Assembly: GCA_002320245.1 (NCBI GenBank)
Contig: DCKD01000088.1
Coordinates: 1 to 60,024, forward strand
DNA length: 60,024 nt
Direction: 5' to 3'
Source of the DNA: Lachnospiraceae bacterium UBA1683
Lineage (GTDB): Bacteria > Bacillota > Clostridia > Lachnospirales > Lachnospiraceae
How positions within the stretch are numbered: position 1 is the stretch's first letter; each line of letters starts with the position of its first letter. This document shows, piece by piece, positions 53,204 to 60,024 of this stretch. The position numbers and the translations under genes are program-made. Below the pieces are notes generated by a model. That model searched no databases. It was not told the DNA's origin and worked only from the letters and a program-made list of their open reading frames with translations.

Positions 53204-54060
53204 AAAATTCACAAATAAGGGAGTTCCATATGAAGGTTGCAAGATCTGTCCGGGCAGATCCGGGGATTGCAGATTTGCTGCAGCAGACAAAAGACGATTT
53301 TACAAGAATGTGGTTGATAGTATGCCTGCTTGATGGCATGGATAAAGAGTCCATGCTCGAATTGGCAGGGGTGAATATTTCAGAAATCCAGACTGCACGG
53401 AATGAATATTTAAAAAAGAAATATGTACAGCAAGATGCTTTGTATCAGACAGTTGGCAGTCTGAAAAAGCAAGTGGCAGAGGAATTAAAGGAGAGCAGGG
53501 AAATCCGTGCATCTATAGAGCAGGGATTAGATGAGGCACTGAAACAGCAGGTGAAGACACAGGAGGAACTTGTTGCATCTAAGGATGAAATGATTGCAAT
53601 GTTGAAAAAACAGAACGTGGAACTGGAGCGCCGCCTGTATCAAATGAATCAAGGGAAGTCACATCAAAGCAGTGGGATATTACCAATGCCAGAAAGAATT
53701 GAGAAAAATGTAATGAAAGAATCTGGGGATGAATCTGAAACTTCCAAAAATCAGGGGACAGCAGTCTCAAAGGATACCATACAGGAAGAGACAGAGGTTC
53801 AAACAATCCCGCAGCCGAAAAAAAGCTTAAAACGTTTTCTTGCATACACGCGAGAGAATAAGGATACCAAACGCTTCATTCAGGAATTCATTAAAACAGA
53901 CAAAATGAATGACGAACAAAAGGAATACTTGCTGCAATGTCTGGAGGAAGGACTGAGCGTGAAGGAGATGGAGATGTTTGCTTCCGCAGATCTTCCGGTA
54001 GAGATTATGCGCAGGCTTAGGAAATATTATGAGCAACAGAAAGACGGCTCAATCAAATAA
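53188..54060 (+). CDS. Coiled-coil protein of the mobilisation block, unknown
   Basis: 290 residues. The helical N-terminus has MWLIVCLLDGMDKESMLELAG; a coiled-coil lies at about 85-160, a disordered linker follows, and a C-terminal helical part has LKRFLAYTRENKDTKRFIQEF and MRRLRKYYEQQ. No signal peptide. I do not recognise the family. Coupled to the relaxase gene upstream, and its stop is two bases before the SpoVG-like start. Confidence 0.62.
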   Translation: MAEEMKNSQIREFHMKVARSVRADPGIADLLQQTKDDFTRMWLIVCLLDGMDKESMLELAGVNISEIQTARNEYLKKKYVQQDALYQTVGSLKKQVAEELKESREIRASIEQGLDEALKQQVKTQEELVASKDEMIAMLKKQNVELERRLYQMNQGKSHQSSGILPMPERIEKNVMKESGDESETSKNQGTAVSKDTIQEETEVQTIPQPKKSLKRFLAYTRENKDTKRFIQEFIKTDKMNDEQKEYLLQCLEEGLSVKEMEMFASADLPVEIMRRLRKYYEQQKDGSIK

Positions 54061-54062
54061 AG

Positions 54063-54626
54063 ATGGAGGAACCTATGTATGATATCCGGGCTGAAATGCA
54101 TCTCTCATACAATCATGATGTCTGGGCATATGGCATGGTGACGTTAGAAAAATGCATGAAGTTTCCTGTGCAGGTGAGAAAGTATGTAGAGAGGGAAACG
54201 GGAGAGGAAAAGACATTCCTGAGCTTCCCGCGCAGGAACAAGAATGGGGAATGGGAAGATGTCATCCATCCGGATCGGGAACTGAAGGAAAGGATTCTGG
54301 AGGCTGTCGGTCAGGCGATTAAAGATGAGATACAAAAGGATCTGCATCTTCCTAATGTGGAAGTGGTTTCTGTAAATCCAATCCAACCAAGAGTCCCACC
54401 CTATGCAAAGGCGTACATCGTTGGTGTTGCGTCCGTGAAAATCTGTGGGCTCCTGATACAAGGAATCACGGTGAAACAGGGAATAAAAGGATTGTTTATT
54501 AATATGCCACAATACAAAACAGATTCCGGATATCAGGATATTATTTATGGCACAAGCAAGGCGATGCAGGAAAAGATAAGTGCTGCCGTAATACAGGGAT
54601 ATGTGGAAGTGAGAGACAAAGAGTAA
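54063..54626 (+). CDS. SpoVG-domain protein
   Basis: 187 residues. The first about 85 residues fit SpoVG: AYGMVTLEKCMKFPVQVRKY...FLSFPRRNKNGEWEDVIHPD. A second half (about 95-187) repeats a related pattern (AKAYIVGVASVKICGLLIQGITVKQGIKGLFINMPQYK...YQDIIYGT), so it looks like a tandem SpoVG protein. SpoVG proteins bind DNA or RNA and act as global regulators. Mobile-element copies are common in Clostridia; the target is unknown. Confidence 0.75.
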   Translation: MEEPMYDIRAEMHLSYNHDVWAYGMVTLEKCMKFPVQVRKYVERETGEEKTFLSFPRRNKNGEWEDVIHPDRELKERILEAVGQAIKDEIQKDLHLPNVEVVSVNPIQPRVPPYAKAYIVGVASVKICGLLIQGITVKQGIKGLFINMPQYKTDSGYQDIIYGTSKAMQEKISAAVIQGYVEVRDKE

Positions 54627-54629
54627 AAT

Positions 54630-54646
54630 GTACAGGAGTCCGGTAC
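54630..54646. repeat. Degenerate 17-bp palindrome before DUF5688-like gene
   Basis: GTACAGGAGTCCGGTAC; right half intact, left half altered, same length. It lies 14 bases before the ATG at 54661. Confidence 0.55.
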
Positions 54647-54660
54647 GGGAAGGAAAACAT

Positions 54661-55728
54661 ATGGATATAGAAGAATTTGTAAAATTTGTGGAACAAAACA
54701 TCAAGTCACATCTGCCAGGTGAATATCAGGATGCAGTCATAAGGATGTTTACAATGACAAAAATAAATAAAGGTGAGGTACATGGCTTAAGTATTTCAGG
54801 AGAATGGGAGAAGGCAGGTACGGTGCATTACCTTGACGATTTATATAAAATATTTGCAAGTGGTTCGCAGGATATGTTCCAAATCATGGAGAATCTGGCA
54901 GATAAGATCATCCAAAATGAAAAGAGCGCCGTGCTTGAAAAGGTGCAGAATTTATATGGTTCAGTATCCGATTATGATTCCGTCAGGCAGAATCTTCTGA
55001 TGAGACTCTGTGATCGTGATACAAATCAGGCCTACTTAAGAAACCACATCTATACGGAGGAAGGGGATTTTGCAATTACCTATCATGTGGTCTTGGAAAA
55101 GGATAAAACTGGAATCGTAAGTACACCGGTAACAGAGCCAATGTTAGAAATGTGGGGCGTGACAAGGGAAGAACTGCATCAGGATGCGCTGCGGTCAGAC
55201 CTCCCGCAGAACAAACCAGTTCTTTGTCGTATGGAAGAACAGATAAAGAGTATGCAGGGGACTGCCCCAGGTTTACAAACAAACTACCTACAGAGAAATT
55301 CCCTGCCGGAGATGCAGGAGGGGGCGATAAATCTTTTCATTTTGACAAATGAGGAACTTATGGACGGGGCGGCTATGATAGCGCATCGGGATGTATTAGA
55401 AAAGGCAGGGGAACTGATAGGGGGTGACTATTATGTACTCCCTTCATCCATACATGAAGTGATGATCATTCCGTCCAATGGGCAGAGTGCCGCCGGATTA
55501 CAGGAAATGGTACGTGAGGTACGTGAAATCAATCAGACGGAAGTGGATGTGGAAGACAGGTTATCTGACAAAGTACAGTATTATGATGCGGCAGAGCATA
55601 TCCTGGAAAATGCATTGGAACGAATGGAGCGAATGGAAACGCTGCAAATGGAACAGGAAAAACAGGCAGAGGCAAAAGCCCCGAGTTATCCGAAAAAAAC
55701 TATCCCGGAACTCAGCCCAAGTTTTTAG
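54661..55728 (+). CDS. DUF5688-like protein
   Basis: 355 residues from ATG 54661, behind GGGAAGG; the upstream ATG at 54628 has no site. The middle reads MRLCDRDTNQAYLRNHIYTEEGDFAITYHVVLE, and the end has DYYVLPSSIHEVMIIPSNG, both features I associate with DUF5688 proteins of gut Firmicute mobile elements. Function unknown. Its 3' part (55444-55618) is duplicated at 57487-57652. Confidence 0.72.
   Translation: MDIEEFVKFVEQNIKSHLPGEYQDAVIRMFTMTKINKGEVHGLSISGEWEKAGTVHYLDDLYKIFASGSQDMFQIMENLADKIIQNEKSAVLEKVQNLYGSVSDYDSVRQNLLMRLCDRDTNQAYLRNHIYTEEGDFAITYHVVLEKDKTGIVSTPVTEPMLEMWGVTREELHQDALRSDLPQNKPVLCRMEEQIKSMQGTAPGLQTNYLQRNSLPEMQEGAINLFILTNEELMDGAAMIAHRDVLEKAGELIGGDYYVLPSSIHEVMIIPSNGQSAAGLQEMVREVREINQTEVDVEDRLSDKVQYYDAAEHILENALERMERMETLQMEQEKQAEAKAPSYPKKTIPELSPSF
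55444..55618 (+). repeat. Direct repeat, copy 1 (3' end of DUF5688-like gene)
   Basis: 175 bases nearly identical to 57487-57652; the second copy lacks nine bases (one of two GTACGTGA-type units). The pair brackets the ArdC/YodL genes. Confidence 0.9.
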
Positions 55729-55769
55729 CACATGGGAATTAGTGAAAAGCAGGACAGGCGGTGAAGAGA

Positions 55770-55844
55770 ATGATTATTTTTATTGATGAAGATACGATAG
55801 AGAGGGAAGAGGTGATGGAGGATAATGAAGACGAAAGAGTATAG
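55770..55844 (+). CDS. Possible 24-residue peptide overlapping ArdC start
   Basis: ATG 55770 behind GGCGGTGAAGAGA, encoding an acidic peptide (MIIFIDEDTIEREEV, then MEDNEDERV) that stops 20 bases into the ArdC gene. It could be a translational coupler for ArdC or simply chance. Confidence 0.3.
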   Translation: MIIFIDEDTIEREEVMEDNEDERV

Positions 55845-56907
55845 AGAACAGTTGGCAGAAGTATTCTTACAGGTATTAGAGGAGAAGCAGCTGGACTGGA
55901 AAAAGGAATGGCAAGGATCTGGAGGACAGATGCCGATGAATGTTAAAACCGGAAATCCTTATCGTGGAATCAATCGCTTGTACTTGACGGTGGTTGCAGT
56001 GCAGCGAGGTTATACAGATTTTCGGTGGGCAACGTTCAAGCAGATTCAGGAACAGGGATGGCGCTTGCAGGATGCAAAAGGACAAGGAATCAAAGTGGAA
56101 TATTGGTTCCCATTTGATACAGAAGATAAAAAAGTGCTGACGTGGCAAGCGTTTCATCGACTGCAAAAGGAAGGCGCAGTATTGGGAGAACGTTACCAGC
56201 TGCGTGCAAAATATGCAACGGTATTTAATGGATCATTGATTGAAGGAATTCCGGAACTTCCGGAACCAGAAGGAAATGAAATCCAGCCGGATGAACTGAT
56301 TCACAGATTGTCAAAAAACATGGAAGTGGACATTATTCATGATGGTGGTGATCGGGCATTTTACAGACCGATGGAAGATAAAATTCACTTGCCGCTTCCG
56401 CAATACTTTGATTCCCCTTATGCATATGATTCTACCGCACTGCATGAACTGGCACATGCCACTGGGGCTGTGCATCGATTGAACCGCAACATAAAAAACG
56501 TATTTGGGACAGAAGACTATGCTTACGAGGAGCTGATTGCTGAAATCAGCTCCTGCTTTATGTCAGCCAATCTACAGCTGGAACAAAGCAAAGAACATAT
56601 TGAGAATCACAAAGCCTATGTACAGAGCTGGATTGAGGGAATCCGTGAAAAACCGGAGAGTCTGGTAAAAGCTGTACAACAGGCGGAAAAGGTAGCCTCA
56701 TATATGGAATACAAGGCAGAGCTGATTACAAAAGAAGAGTATATAAAAAATGTTGGTTCCACAATGGAGGTGAGTGAAGCAAAAGTGATGATGCAAGAGA
56801 ATAGTCAGGAAAGAAAAATGCCGGAACAGGACTATGTGGAAATCTATCAGTTAAAGCAGGAGGATGAACTGATTCCGTATCGTTTTATGAGCAGAGGGCA
56901 TTTGTAA
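55825..56907 (+). CDS. ardC: ArdC-type antirestriction protein (likely truncated from ArdC-YodL fusion)
   Basis: 360 residues. N-terminal ssDNA-binding domain (MPMNVKTGNPYRGINRLYL, FRWATFKQIQEQGWRL) and C-terminal zinc metallopeptidase-like domain with HELAH at 207-211 and EELIAEISSCFM further on. ArdC protects incoming single-stranded DNA from restriction. After about residue 335 it continues with YQLKQEDELIPYRFMSRGHL, then TAA. In relatives (from memory) this YQLK...RF segment runs straight into a YodL domain, which here starts nine bases later in the same frame. Confidence 0.88.
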   Translation: MKTKEYREQLAEVFLQVLEEKQLDWKKEWQGSGGQMPMNVKTGNPYRGINRLYLTVVAVQRGYTDFRWATFKQIQEQGWRLQDAKGQGIKVEYWFPFDTEDKKVLTWQAFHRLQKEGAVLGERYQLRAKYATVFNGSLIEGIPELPEPEGNEIQPDELIHRLSKNMEVDIIHDGGDRAFYRPMEDKIHLPLPQYFDSPYAYDSTALHELAHATGAVHRLNRNIKNVFGTEDYAYEELIAEISSCFMSANLQLEQSKEHIENHKAYVQSWIEGIREKPESLVKAVQQAEKVASYMEYKAELITKEEYIKNVGSTMEVSEAKVMMQENSQERKMPEQDYVEIYQLKQEDELIPYRFMSRGHL

Positions 56908-56916
56908 AATCATCAT

Positions 56917-57465
56917 ATGCCTATCCAAAGAGAAAATTATGATCTGGTTTATAAGGAACAATTATCAGAACGGACAACGCTAGAGGAAATATATGTGAAG
57001 TATAACATTTCCAAGCCGGAAGATTACAACGGCCATTCCCTGTCAGTCAGTGATATTGTGGTGCTGCAGCAATCCGGGAAAAAGGTGGCATACTATGTGG
57101 ATGCTATCGGATTTTCGGAGATTCCGGAACTGATTTGGGAGAAAAGTTATCTGGAACAGAAGCAGGAAATTGCACTGCAGACCGGAGAGCAGTTCCTGTC
57201 TGTACAGAGTACAGATGGAGGATATGATTTCACAATCTATAACAGCGATTACAAAGTGTTGGACGGCGGTGTCTATGATAGTCCGGAGCTTACGCTTCCA
57301 GATACCGTAAATATGATTCTGGATGAAAACGGAAAGTTGTTGGATGATTGTATAGAAGTGGACTATGAAGAATTGATGGAGCAGGTTGAAAAGGCAAATG
57401 CGATTTCAGCAAAGGGAGTTACCGTTGAAAATAAGAAAAGACAGGAGTTAGCACCAAGGCTGTAA
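56917..57465 (+). CDS. YodL-domain protein (probably the detached C-terminus of ArdC)
   Basis: 182 residues. Begins PIQRENYDLVYKEQLSERTT, then LEEIYVKYN, GHSLSVSDIVVLQQSGKKVAYYVD, the classic YodL/DUF4316 signature. Same frame as ArdC, separated by TAA and three codons (N-H-H). I see no good ribosome binding site before its ATG, so expression may depend on readthrough or restart, or be lost. YodL domains occur in large polyvalent anti-defence proteins; function not known. Confidence 0.72.
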   Translation: MPIQRENYDLVYKEQLSERTTLEEIYVKYNISKPEDYNGHSLSVSDIVVLQQSGKKVAYYVDAIGFSEIPELIWEKSYLEQKQEIALQTGEQFLSVQSTDGGYDFTIYNSDYKVLDGGVYDSPELTLPDTVNMILDENGKLLDDCIEVDYEELMEQVEKANAISAKGVTVENKKRQELAPRL

Positions 57466-57486
57466 ATTAAAGAAAAATATAAGAAA

Positions 57487-57652
57487 TCATCCATACATGA
57501 AGTGATGATCATTCCGTCCAATGGACAGAGTGCCGCCGGATTACAGGGAATGGTACGTGAAATCAATCAGACGGAAGAGGATGTGGAAGACAGGTTATCT
57601 GACAAAGTACAGTATTATGATGCGGCAGAGCATATCCTGGAAAATGCGTTGG
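57487..57652 (+). repeat. Direct repeat, copy 2
   Basis: 166 bases matching 55444-55618. Confidence 0.9.
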
Positions 57653-57687
57653 CCCGGGAAGAAAGAGTTGTGGAGGTAGAAAGATGA
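57487..57687 (+). pseudogene. Detached 3' end of DUF5688-like gene
   Basis: Repeats the last part of the DUF5688-like gene (SSIHEVMIIPSNGQSAAGLQ to AAEHILENAL) and then diverges to AREERVVEVER before the stop, overlapping the next ATG by four bases. No start codon with a ribosome binding site. The divergent tail may be the gene's original end. Confidence 0.8.
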
Positions 57688-57953
57688 GTGGAAATAAAAT
57701 GACACAGGAAGAGATTATGAAGGATATTAAGAGTATACAGAGAATGGTAGCAGAAATCCATGAAGATACGCAGTACATGAAAGAATTCATGCAGAAGTAC
57801 AGGATCCCTAATATTGCAGTAGATGGAAAACAGGTGGATATGCAGGAGCGCATACCGGAAATCGGTACGGGCGGGCATCGGATAAAGGAAACAGAAGCTA
57901 TGAAAACGGGCAGCCCGCAGAAAAAACATAGTGAAATTGCACCGAGAATGTGA
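57684..57953 (+). CDS. Small protein of unknown function
   Basis: 89 residues, ribosome binding site GGAGGTAGAAAG inside the upstream remnant. Helical N-terminus (TQEEIMKDIKSIQRMVAEIHEDTQYM), disordered C-terminus that contains palindrome copy 5 (IPEIGT). No family recognised. It looks like small accessory proteins that precede coupling-protein genes. Confidence 0.55.
   Translation: MSGNKMTQEEIMKDIKSIQRMVAEIHEDTQYMKEFMQKYRIPNIAVDGKQVDMQERIPEIGTGGHRIKETEAMKTGSPQKKHSEIAPRM
57852..57868. repeat. 17-bp palindrome copy 5
   Basis: ATACCGGAAATCGGTAC; imperfect. In frame as I-P-E-I-G-T. Confidence 0.6.
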
Positions 57954-57955
57954 TT

Positions 57956-57972
57956 GTACCGAATTTCGGTAC
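57956..57972. repeat. 17-bp palindrome copy 6 (intergenic, before PcfB-like gene)
   Basis: GTACCGAATTTCGGTAC, identical to copy 4 but in a leader, immediately ahead of the GGAGGGAG ribosome binding site of the next gene. Confidence 0.8.
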
Positions 57973-57989
57973 GGAGGGAGAAGATTAAG

Positions 57990-59291
57990 ATGTATAATAA
58001 TAACAGAGACACCGAAGAAGTATTGCTATATATAAAGAAAGCAACGATGTTTATGGATCCGGCGATGAAACTGCTGGGATTAGGGACAATTAAATTATTT
58101 CAGCTTTTTGCAAGGATGATAAAAGAAGGGAAACTTTCCCAACATGAATTTAAGGATTTTCAGGAATTTGCAAAATTAACTGAAGGAAAGTTCAGCCTTG
58201 TAAATATTCCAATCGAGTCTGATGGAAGCACAAAGTTCCTTGGTGCAAAATCATTCGGAAATGAACTGGATGAATTGAAAAAAGAAGGGATACGATTTTC
58301 AATCATGCCGGATCTGAATAAAGAAGACAATTTCGTACAGTTGGCAGTAATGGATGAAGACCGGGAAAAATTTCGGGCATGGAATCAACGGTATCTTATG
58401 AAACGTATGGGTGGGGGAGAACATAATCTGGCCAGTCTGGAGGCGCTTACCAGTGGACAGACGAGTTTGATTAGTATTCCGTTTGAAGGAAAAGAGAAAA
58501 TATTCCAAAATGATTTCCAAACACTCGGGATCAACTATTCCATCCTGCCTGATTTAAAGGTAGGCGACGGACAGATACAGTTGGTAATAGCAAACAGCGA
58601 TATGCAGAAAGTGGAACACTGGTATAAATTATATCAGGAAAAACGCTTAAGGCAGGGTGAAAGTATACCGGATATGAATCCAATTGACATGGACACCTAT
58701 CAGAAGACAGGGGATATGACTCCCGATGAGTATATGGAAACCGCGGCAGATGACATAAAAGAAATGAATCAGAAGTATGAACGTGAGCCTGGAACTTTTG
58801 AAAAGACGATGTCTGAAAAAGAGTCGATAATCCAAAGCGATGAAAATGTTGCATACTCGGAATTTGAAAATGATTTAAGGTATCAGAAGTTTACAATTAA
58901 TGACGGTACATTGGTTCAGCCCATTGCACAAAGCCAGACGGGAAAAATGAAGATGCAAGAATTTGGGGAAAAAGGTTATTTTATAAGCCGTATTCCGGGA
59001 ACAAAGGGAAAGGATGTGCAATATTTAGTAATAGAGAAGGAACAGGTATTTGTATCAAAGGACGGGCAGACCTATACGGCATTTCTGGATAAGTCAAAAA
59101 AGCCGATGGTGTTTGATAATAATTTTAAGTTGGTTGCAGGTGGGAAACGGAAATTTACAGAAGAGCTTTTCAAGAATCATTATGATTTATCCTCAAGGGA
59201 ACAGAATCTCACACAGTCTATCCGGAATGCGGCGCCGAAAAAGGCGGTAAATAAAGCGAAATCCCCAACTGTTCCGTTGAAAACAAAATAG
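57990..59291 (+). CDS. PcfB-like (DUF3801-type) protein with tandem domains
   Basis: 433 residues from ATG 57990 behind GGAGGGAG; an upstream in-frame TTG runs through the palindrome and is unlikely. Two related domains: about 55-135 (FSLVNIPIE...LKKEGIRFSIMPDL...FVQLAVM) and about 145-225 (TSLISIPFE...LGINYSILPDL...IQLVIAN). PcfB-type proteins help coupling proteins dock relaxosomes, and the next gene is a VirD4. The C-terminal part (about 285-400) is a separate domain ending in a basic tail. The tandem and extra domain make it longer than usual PcfB. Confidence 0.7.
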   Translation: MYNNNRDTEEVLLYIKKATMFMDPAMKLLGLGTIKLFQLFARMIKEGKLSQHEFKDFQEFAKLTEGKFSLVNIPIESDGSTKFLGAKSFGNELDELKKEGIRFSIMPDLNKEDNFVQLAVMDEDREKFRAWNQRYLMKRMGGGEHNLASLEALTSGQTSLISIPFEGKEKIFQNDFQTLGINYSILPDLKVGDGQIQLVIANSDMQKVEHWYKLYQEKRLRQGESIPDMNPIDMDTYQKTGDMTPDEYMETAADDIKEMNQKYEREPGTFEKTMSEKESIIQSDENVAYSEFENDLRYQKFTINDGTLVQPIAQSQTGKMKMQEFGEKGYFISRIPGTKGKDVQYLVIEKEQVFVSKDGQTYTAFLDKSKKPMVFDNNFKLVAGGKRKFTEELFKNHYDLSSREQNLTQSIRNAAPKKAVNKAKSPTVPLKTK

Positions 59292-59305
59292 TGGAGGATG
59301 TGATA

Positions 59306-60024
59306 TGGTAAATAGAAAAAGGACCCCATGGGGGATGCTGCTGTGCGTCCTCCTTCTCATGTGCATTGTAACCTATTTCTTGTGTGGACTATACCTTTTA
59401 GAAGGGGTAACGATAGAAAACGTGCAGGAAAAGCTATTATATATCATCATGCATCCACTGTATAATTGGTGGTCCAAGAAAACGTTTGCATGGATAGGCG
59501 TAGCGTTTTTGGGATGGATCATGTTTGTGGCGTACTATATTGACCAGTACCGGAATTTCCAGTTCGGCATAGAGAACGGTTCGGAACAGTGGGGAGATGT
59601 GAAGAAACTGAGCAAAACCCTGCGTGACAAGGATGAGAAAAAGAATACCTATCTGAGCCAGCACATTGCGGTATCGGATACCTTACTGTCCAACCGGAAT
59701 ATGTTGATTATCGGCGGGTCTGGTTCCTACAAAACGACGTCTATTGTTACCCCGAATATCCTGCTTGCATCTGGGACGAATGTAATATTGGATATCAAAG
59801 GCGATTTACTTCGAAAGCATGGGAATTATCTGAAAGCGCACGGAGTAACCGTAAAATCCTTCAATCTGATCAATCCGGAGGAATCTGACCGTTATAACCC
59901 TATGGCATATCTGGAAAAAGAAACGGATGTGGTCCGCCTGATCACAAACATGCAGGCTTCTGTGAAACCGCCGGATGCAATGAAGGGAGATCCTTTCTGG
60001 GGTGCGACACGTTCCGTAGTGAAA
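59306..60024 (+). CDS. VirD4/TraG-type coupling protein (partial, 3' end outside window)
   Basis: The first 239 codons. Start ATG 59306 behind GTGGAGGATGTGAT. Two N-terminal membrane helices (about 10-32 and 57-75), then SEQWGDVKKL and Walker A IIGGSGSYKTT (about residue 137), VILDIKGDLL (Walker B-like) and YNPMAYL, as in VirD4. It brings the relaxase-DNA complex to the VirB4 channel and hydrolyses ATP. Open to the end of the window. Confidence 0.92.

Larger units (their letters stand above)
1..60024. mobile_element. Outer conjugative element (partial, both ends outside window)
   Basis: Everything outside 1998-35508 looks like one conjugative element. It holds a sortase pilus operon, a type IV secretion operon (VirB2, VirB6, PrgI, VirB4 and cell-wall hydrolase types), MobC and a MOBP-type relaxase, anti-restriction genes and a VirD4 coupling protein. 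All its genes are on the plus strand, tightly packed, with many overlaps. No integrase or plasmid replication gene for this element lies in the window, so whether it is integrated or a plasmid cannot be decided here. The shared 17-bp palindromes across 38.5-58 kb support a single unit. Confidence 0.7.

Overview
The window reads as mobile DNA from a gut Firmicute, most likely a Lachnospiraceae-type Clostridium. The pointers are strong AGGAGG ribosome binding sites, sortase-anchored pili with SpaA/isopeptide domains, a Tn916/Tn5397-type conjugation module and Gram-positive relaxase, VirB4 and VirD4 types. It has no rRNA, tRNA or CRISPR array that I can see and almost no ordinary chromosomal genes. 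It is best read as two conjugative elements, one inside the other, plus a group II intron inside the inner one.

OUTER ELEMENT (1-1999 and 35506-60024, both ends outside the window). On the left is a sortase-dependent pilus operon: the end of a large LPXTG protein, the backbone pilin, a class C sortase, a minor pilin, a class B-like sortase and a small Ig-like LPXTG protein. It runs straight into a type IV secretion operon (coiled-coil protein, small membrane proteins, VirB2-like, VirB6-like, PrgI, VirB4, and a lysozyme/amidase fusion). Next comes an accessory stretch with a Fic-like gene between direct repeats and a hairpin/iteron region that is a candidate oriT. The mobilisation and maintenance block follows: HTH protein, coiled-coil protein, MobC, MOBP-type relaxase, SpoVG-like, DUF5688-like, ArdC, YodL-domain, PcfB-like and a truncated VirD4. 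A 17-bp palindrome recurs through this element, inside genes and just before gene starts.

INNER ELEMENT (about 1998-35508, 33.5 kb). It interrupts the backbone pilin gene, and joining the two flanks through a shared TGA restores the pilin reading frame. Its backbone is Tn916/Tn5397-like: orf23-orf22-orf21 (coupling ATPase), oriT, orf20 (relaxase), TcpD, two ArdA, orf17/16/15/14/13, then orf7/orf8, a TnpW-like peptide and a large serine recombinase whose stop codon is the attachment core. A 2.57-kb group II intron interrupts orf14, as in Tn5397. Cargo at the left end is a thioester/VaFE surface adhesin and a cytosine methyltransferase gene that contains a second, overprinted gene with its own ribosome binding site. 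Where Tn916/Tn5397 carry orf12-tet(M), this element has an AT-rich bacteriocin-like island: a BlaI/BlaR1 pair with a coupled small secreted protein, a divergent double-glycine peptide, a C39 peptidase/ABC exporter, a CPYC thioredoxin-like protein and a MacB/FtsX-type exporter.

Together the genes give two complete or near-complete transfer machineries, three kinds of anti-restriction function (two ArdA, one ArdC, one methyltransferase), surface adhesion and pilus functions, and a probable antagonism/immunity cassette. Several genes are broken: the backbone pilin (internal deletion plus insertion), a likely ArdC-YodL fusion split by one TAA, and duplicated gene fragments around the Fic and ArdC cassettes.
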